Assembly: GCA_045114665.1 (NCBI GenBank)
Contig: JBGUKW010000219.1
Coordinates: 1 to 7,312, forward strand
Direction of reading: 5' to 3'
Origin: CADAWZ01 sp045114665
GTDB lineage: Bacteria > Vulcanimicrobiota > CADAWZ01
DNA: 7,312 bases
Position numbers and translations under genes: made by a program. Positions 6,552 through 7,312 of the stretch are shown piece by piece. A model generated the notes under the pieces. That model did no database searches and was not told the origin of the DNA. It saw only the letters and a program-made list of their open reading frames with translations. Position 1 is the stretch's first letter; each line of letters opens with the position of its first letter.

Positions 6552-6617
6552 GGCTATTTTCATTTATTATAAAAAATAAAGTTTTTACAAGAATATAAAT
6601 AATAAATGAAAATAGCC
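6552..6617. repeat. perfect 19-bp inverted repeat
   Basis: GGCTATTTTCATTTATTAT (6552-6570) has its exact reverse complement at 6599-6617, with a 28-nt AT-rich spacer. The stem is perfect but has no T run after it on either strand, so it is not a typical intrinsic terminator. It lies between the operon terminator and the insertion sequence. It could be an insertion target, a protein site, a structured RNA end or part of a small non-autonomous repeat. Confidence 0.75.
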
Positions 6618-6626
6618 GAAATAAAA

Positions 6627-6649
6627 AACCACCTGCTATGCGGGTGGTT
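6627..6649 (+). repeat. left-end hairpin of the IS200 element
   Basis: AACCACCTGC (6627-6636) pairs with GCGGGTGGTT (6640-6649) across a TAT loop, with one T-G wobble. Left-end hairpins of this kind are recognised as single-stranded DNA by TnpA in the IS200/IS605 family. They may also stop transcription entering the element. Confidence 0.75.
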
Positions 6650-6671
6650 AATAGTTGCTTATAGCAAAAAA

Positions 6672-6729
6672 ATCACCTTTCCTTGTATAATAGAGGTGTC
6701 CAAGCCACTATTAAGAAAGGAAAGGTGAT
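6672..6729 (+). promoter_or_regulatory. inverted repeat able to hide the tnpA ribosome binding site
   Basis: ATCACCTTTCCTT (6672-6684) is the exact reverse complement of AAGGAAAGGTGAT (6717-6729), which contains the tnpA ribosome binding site (AAGGTGAT, 6722-6729). An inner pairing TAATAG (6688-6693) with CTATTA (6708-6713) continues the hairpin. In RNA containing both arms, the ribosome site would be buried. 5' UTR structure that hides the tnpA start is known for enterobacterial IS200. Confidence 0.75.
6686..6691 (+). promoter_or_regulatory. tnpA: candidate -10 box for tnpA
   Basis: A perfect TATAAT lies inside the loop side of the 5' inverted repeat. Transcription would start near 6698, after the left arm of the hairpin. 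No good -35 element is visible at the usual spacing (6663-6668 is AGCAAA), so the promoter would be weak. Confidence 0.4.
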
Positions 6730-6735
6730 AGAATT

Positions 6736-7152
6736 ATGGCCAATCAAAGCAATTCATTGGCTCATACGAAGTGGATGTGTAAGTATCACATAGTCTTCAC
6801 TCCTAAGTATAGACGAAAAATTGTATTTAATCAATACAAAGAAAGTATTAGAGATATATTGAGAACTTTGTGTAAGTATAAAGGTGTTGAAATAATTGAA
6901 GGTCATTTGATGTCAGAGCATGTCCATATATTGGTGAGTATACCACCTAAAATGAGTGTATCTTCTTTTATGGGGTATTTGAAAGGAAAAAGTGCTTTGA
7001 TGATATTTGATAAGCACGCAAATTTGAAGTACAAGTATGAAAATAGGCATTTTTGGGCAGAAGGTTATTATGTAAGTACCGTTGGTTTAAATGAGGCAAC
7101 AATACGCAAATATATTCAAGACCTAAGAAAAAGCAGATATTATTCAAGATAA
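6736..7152 (+). CDS. tnpA: IS200-type transposase TnpA, frameshifted at the C-terminus
   Basis: A 138-residue HUH single-strand transposase of the IS200/IS605 (Y1) family. The HUH metal-binding motif is His62-Val-His64 (MSEHVHILV), and the nucleophilic tyrosine is Tyr126 in TIRKYIQ. The start ATG follows AAGGTGAT at a spacing of six. The family is usually about 150 residues and ends with a helix and a tail like 'KEYEDPFKG'. Here the frame changes after Asp129 and ends in the unrelated LRKSRYYSR. The expected ending is present one frame away (to 7192), so a single extra base, most simply T7124, has shifted the frame. All catalytic residues precede the break, but the C-terminal part that follows the tyrosine in the dimer is lost, so activity is doubtful. 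A sequencing or assembly error is also possible. Confidence 0.9.
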   Translation: MANQSNSLAHTKWMCKYHIVFTPKYRRKIVFNQYKESIRDILRTLCKYKGVEIIEGHLMSEHVHILVSIPPKMSVSSFMGYLKGKSALMIFDKHANLKYKYENRHFWAEGYYVSTVGLNEATIRKYIQDLRKSRYYSR

Positions 7153-7192
7153 GTTAAGTATCAAAGAGTATGAGGACCCCTTTAAGGGGTAG
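7125..7192 (+). pseudogene. tnpA: out-of-frame C-terminal remnant of tnpA
   Basis: If T7124 is skipped, the reading continues from Asp129 as QEKADIIQDKLSIKEYEDP then FKG, and stops at TAG 7190-7192. This restores a transposase of 151 residues with the ending usual for the family. The stop codon falls at the edge of the right-end hairpin, as expected for a compact IS200 element. Confidence 0.85.
7176..7190 (+). repeat. right-end hairpin of the IS200 element
   Basis: ACCCC (7176-7180) pairs with GGGGT (7186-7190) around TTTAA, and the pairing can extend to seven base pairs. It lies at the end of the original tnpA frame, the normal place for the right-end structure recognised by TnpA. It could also act as a terminator, but no T run follows. 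Confidence 0.7.
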
Positions 7193-7312
7193 CCAAGTAA
7201 ATTAAATTGGTATACTATTTTGGACAAAAAATAATTAATTTAAATGACAATTTAATGTTATTGCAGAAAAATTTAAATTATTAATTTAGAAGCTAAATAA
7301 TTTATTCTAATT
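7193..7312. other. AT-rich tail with no supported gene
   Basis: These 120 bases are very AT-rich. I see no open frame with a ribosome site, no RNA gene and no clear terminator. Two ATTTAAAT-type palindromic stretches occur but are expected by chance at this composition. The outer end of the IS element probably lies within the first few tens of bases. Confidence 0.5.

Larger units (their letters stand above)
6627..7190 (+). mobile_element. IS200/IS605-family insertion sequence (tnpA only)
   Basis: The element is delimited by subterminal hairpins at 6627-6649 (left) and 7176-7190 (right) around a single HUH tyrosine transposase gene. There is no tnpB, so this is the IS200-type layout. IS200 elements lack terminal inverted repeats and do not duplicate their target, so the exact ends cannot be fixed here and probably lie a few bases to tens of bases outside the hairpins. 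The element follows the end of the peptide operon and does not break any of its genes. The transposase gene is frameshifted, so this copy may be inactive on its own. Confidence 0.85.

Noticed and set aside
6481..6650. CRISPR array or transposon-associated guide RNA
   Set aside because: Several hairpins occur close together, but there are no regularly spaced direct repeats and no tnpB/IscB gene to use a guide RNA.
7201..7312. Promoter, origin or AT-rich repeat
   Set aside because: TATACT and ATTTAAAT-like palindromes are present, but they have no proper -35 spacing, no iterons and imperfect symmetry. They are expected at this base composition.

Overview
The window looks like accessory DNA from a low-GC Gram-positive bacterium, most likely a member of the Clostridia (Firmicutes). 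The reasons are the strongly AT-rich composition, strong purine-rich ribosome binding sites (GAGGAGG, AGGAGG, AAGGTGAT), TTG starts, and an IS200-type insertion sequence of a kind common in clostridia. The genus cannot be named from the sequence alone.

Positions 1-6530 hold what appears to be one complete ribosomally made, post-translationally modified peptide (RiPP) locus. It opens with a -10 box (6-11) and a 43-residue basic precursor peptide (45-176) ending in four tandem Cys-x-Gly-like triplets (CRG CSS CHG CRG). A perfect 16-bp hairpin (196-237) follows and probably attenuates transcription, so that more precursor than enzyme is made. Seven tightly coupled genes come next: a radical SAM enzyme with C-terminal auxiliary cysteines (260-1153), a radical SAM/SPASM maturase (1150-2157), a PqqD-like peptide-recognition protein (2145-2444), an asparagine-synthetase-like amide ligase without the glutaminase cysteine (2441-4000), a GT-B/GT4-like glycosyltransferase (3978-4943), a P-loop kinase of the zeta-toxin/AAA_33 type (4956-5609) and a PHP-domain metallophosphoesterase (5602-6501). 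Neighbours overlap by 4, 13, 4, 23 and 8 nt, or in one case are 12 nt apart. A 14-bp terminator closes the operon at 6530.

The proposed logic is that the PqqD-like protein binds the YxxPxL motif in the precursor leader and presents the Cys-rich tail to the two radical SAM enzymes. The asparagine-synthetase-like protein would activate a carboxylate to form an amide. The glycosyltransferase and the kinase/PHP pair could add or trim sugar or phosphate. The combination borrows from lasso-peptide systems (YxxPxL leader, stand-alone recognition protein, asparagine-synthetase-type cyclase) and from radical SAM systems. The precursor, however, has no Asp or Glu after residue 16, so a classical lasso ring cannot form. 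No leader peptidase or exporter lies in the window. I do not recognise this as a described class.

Positions 6531-6620 are AT-rich intergenic DNA with a perfect 19-bp inverted repeat. Positions of about 6621-7195 are an IS200/IS605-family insertion sequence with both end hairpins, a tnpA-only layout and a 5' inverted repeat that can hide the tnpA ribosome binding site. A single extra base near the end of tnpA shifts the frame and removes the normal C-terminus. The last 120 bases are AT-rich with no gene that I can support.
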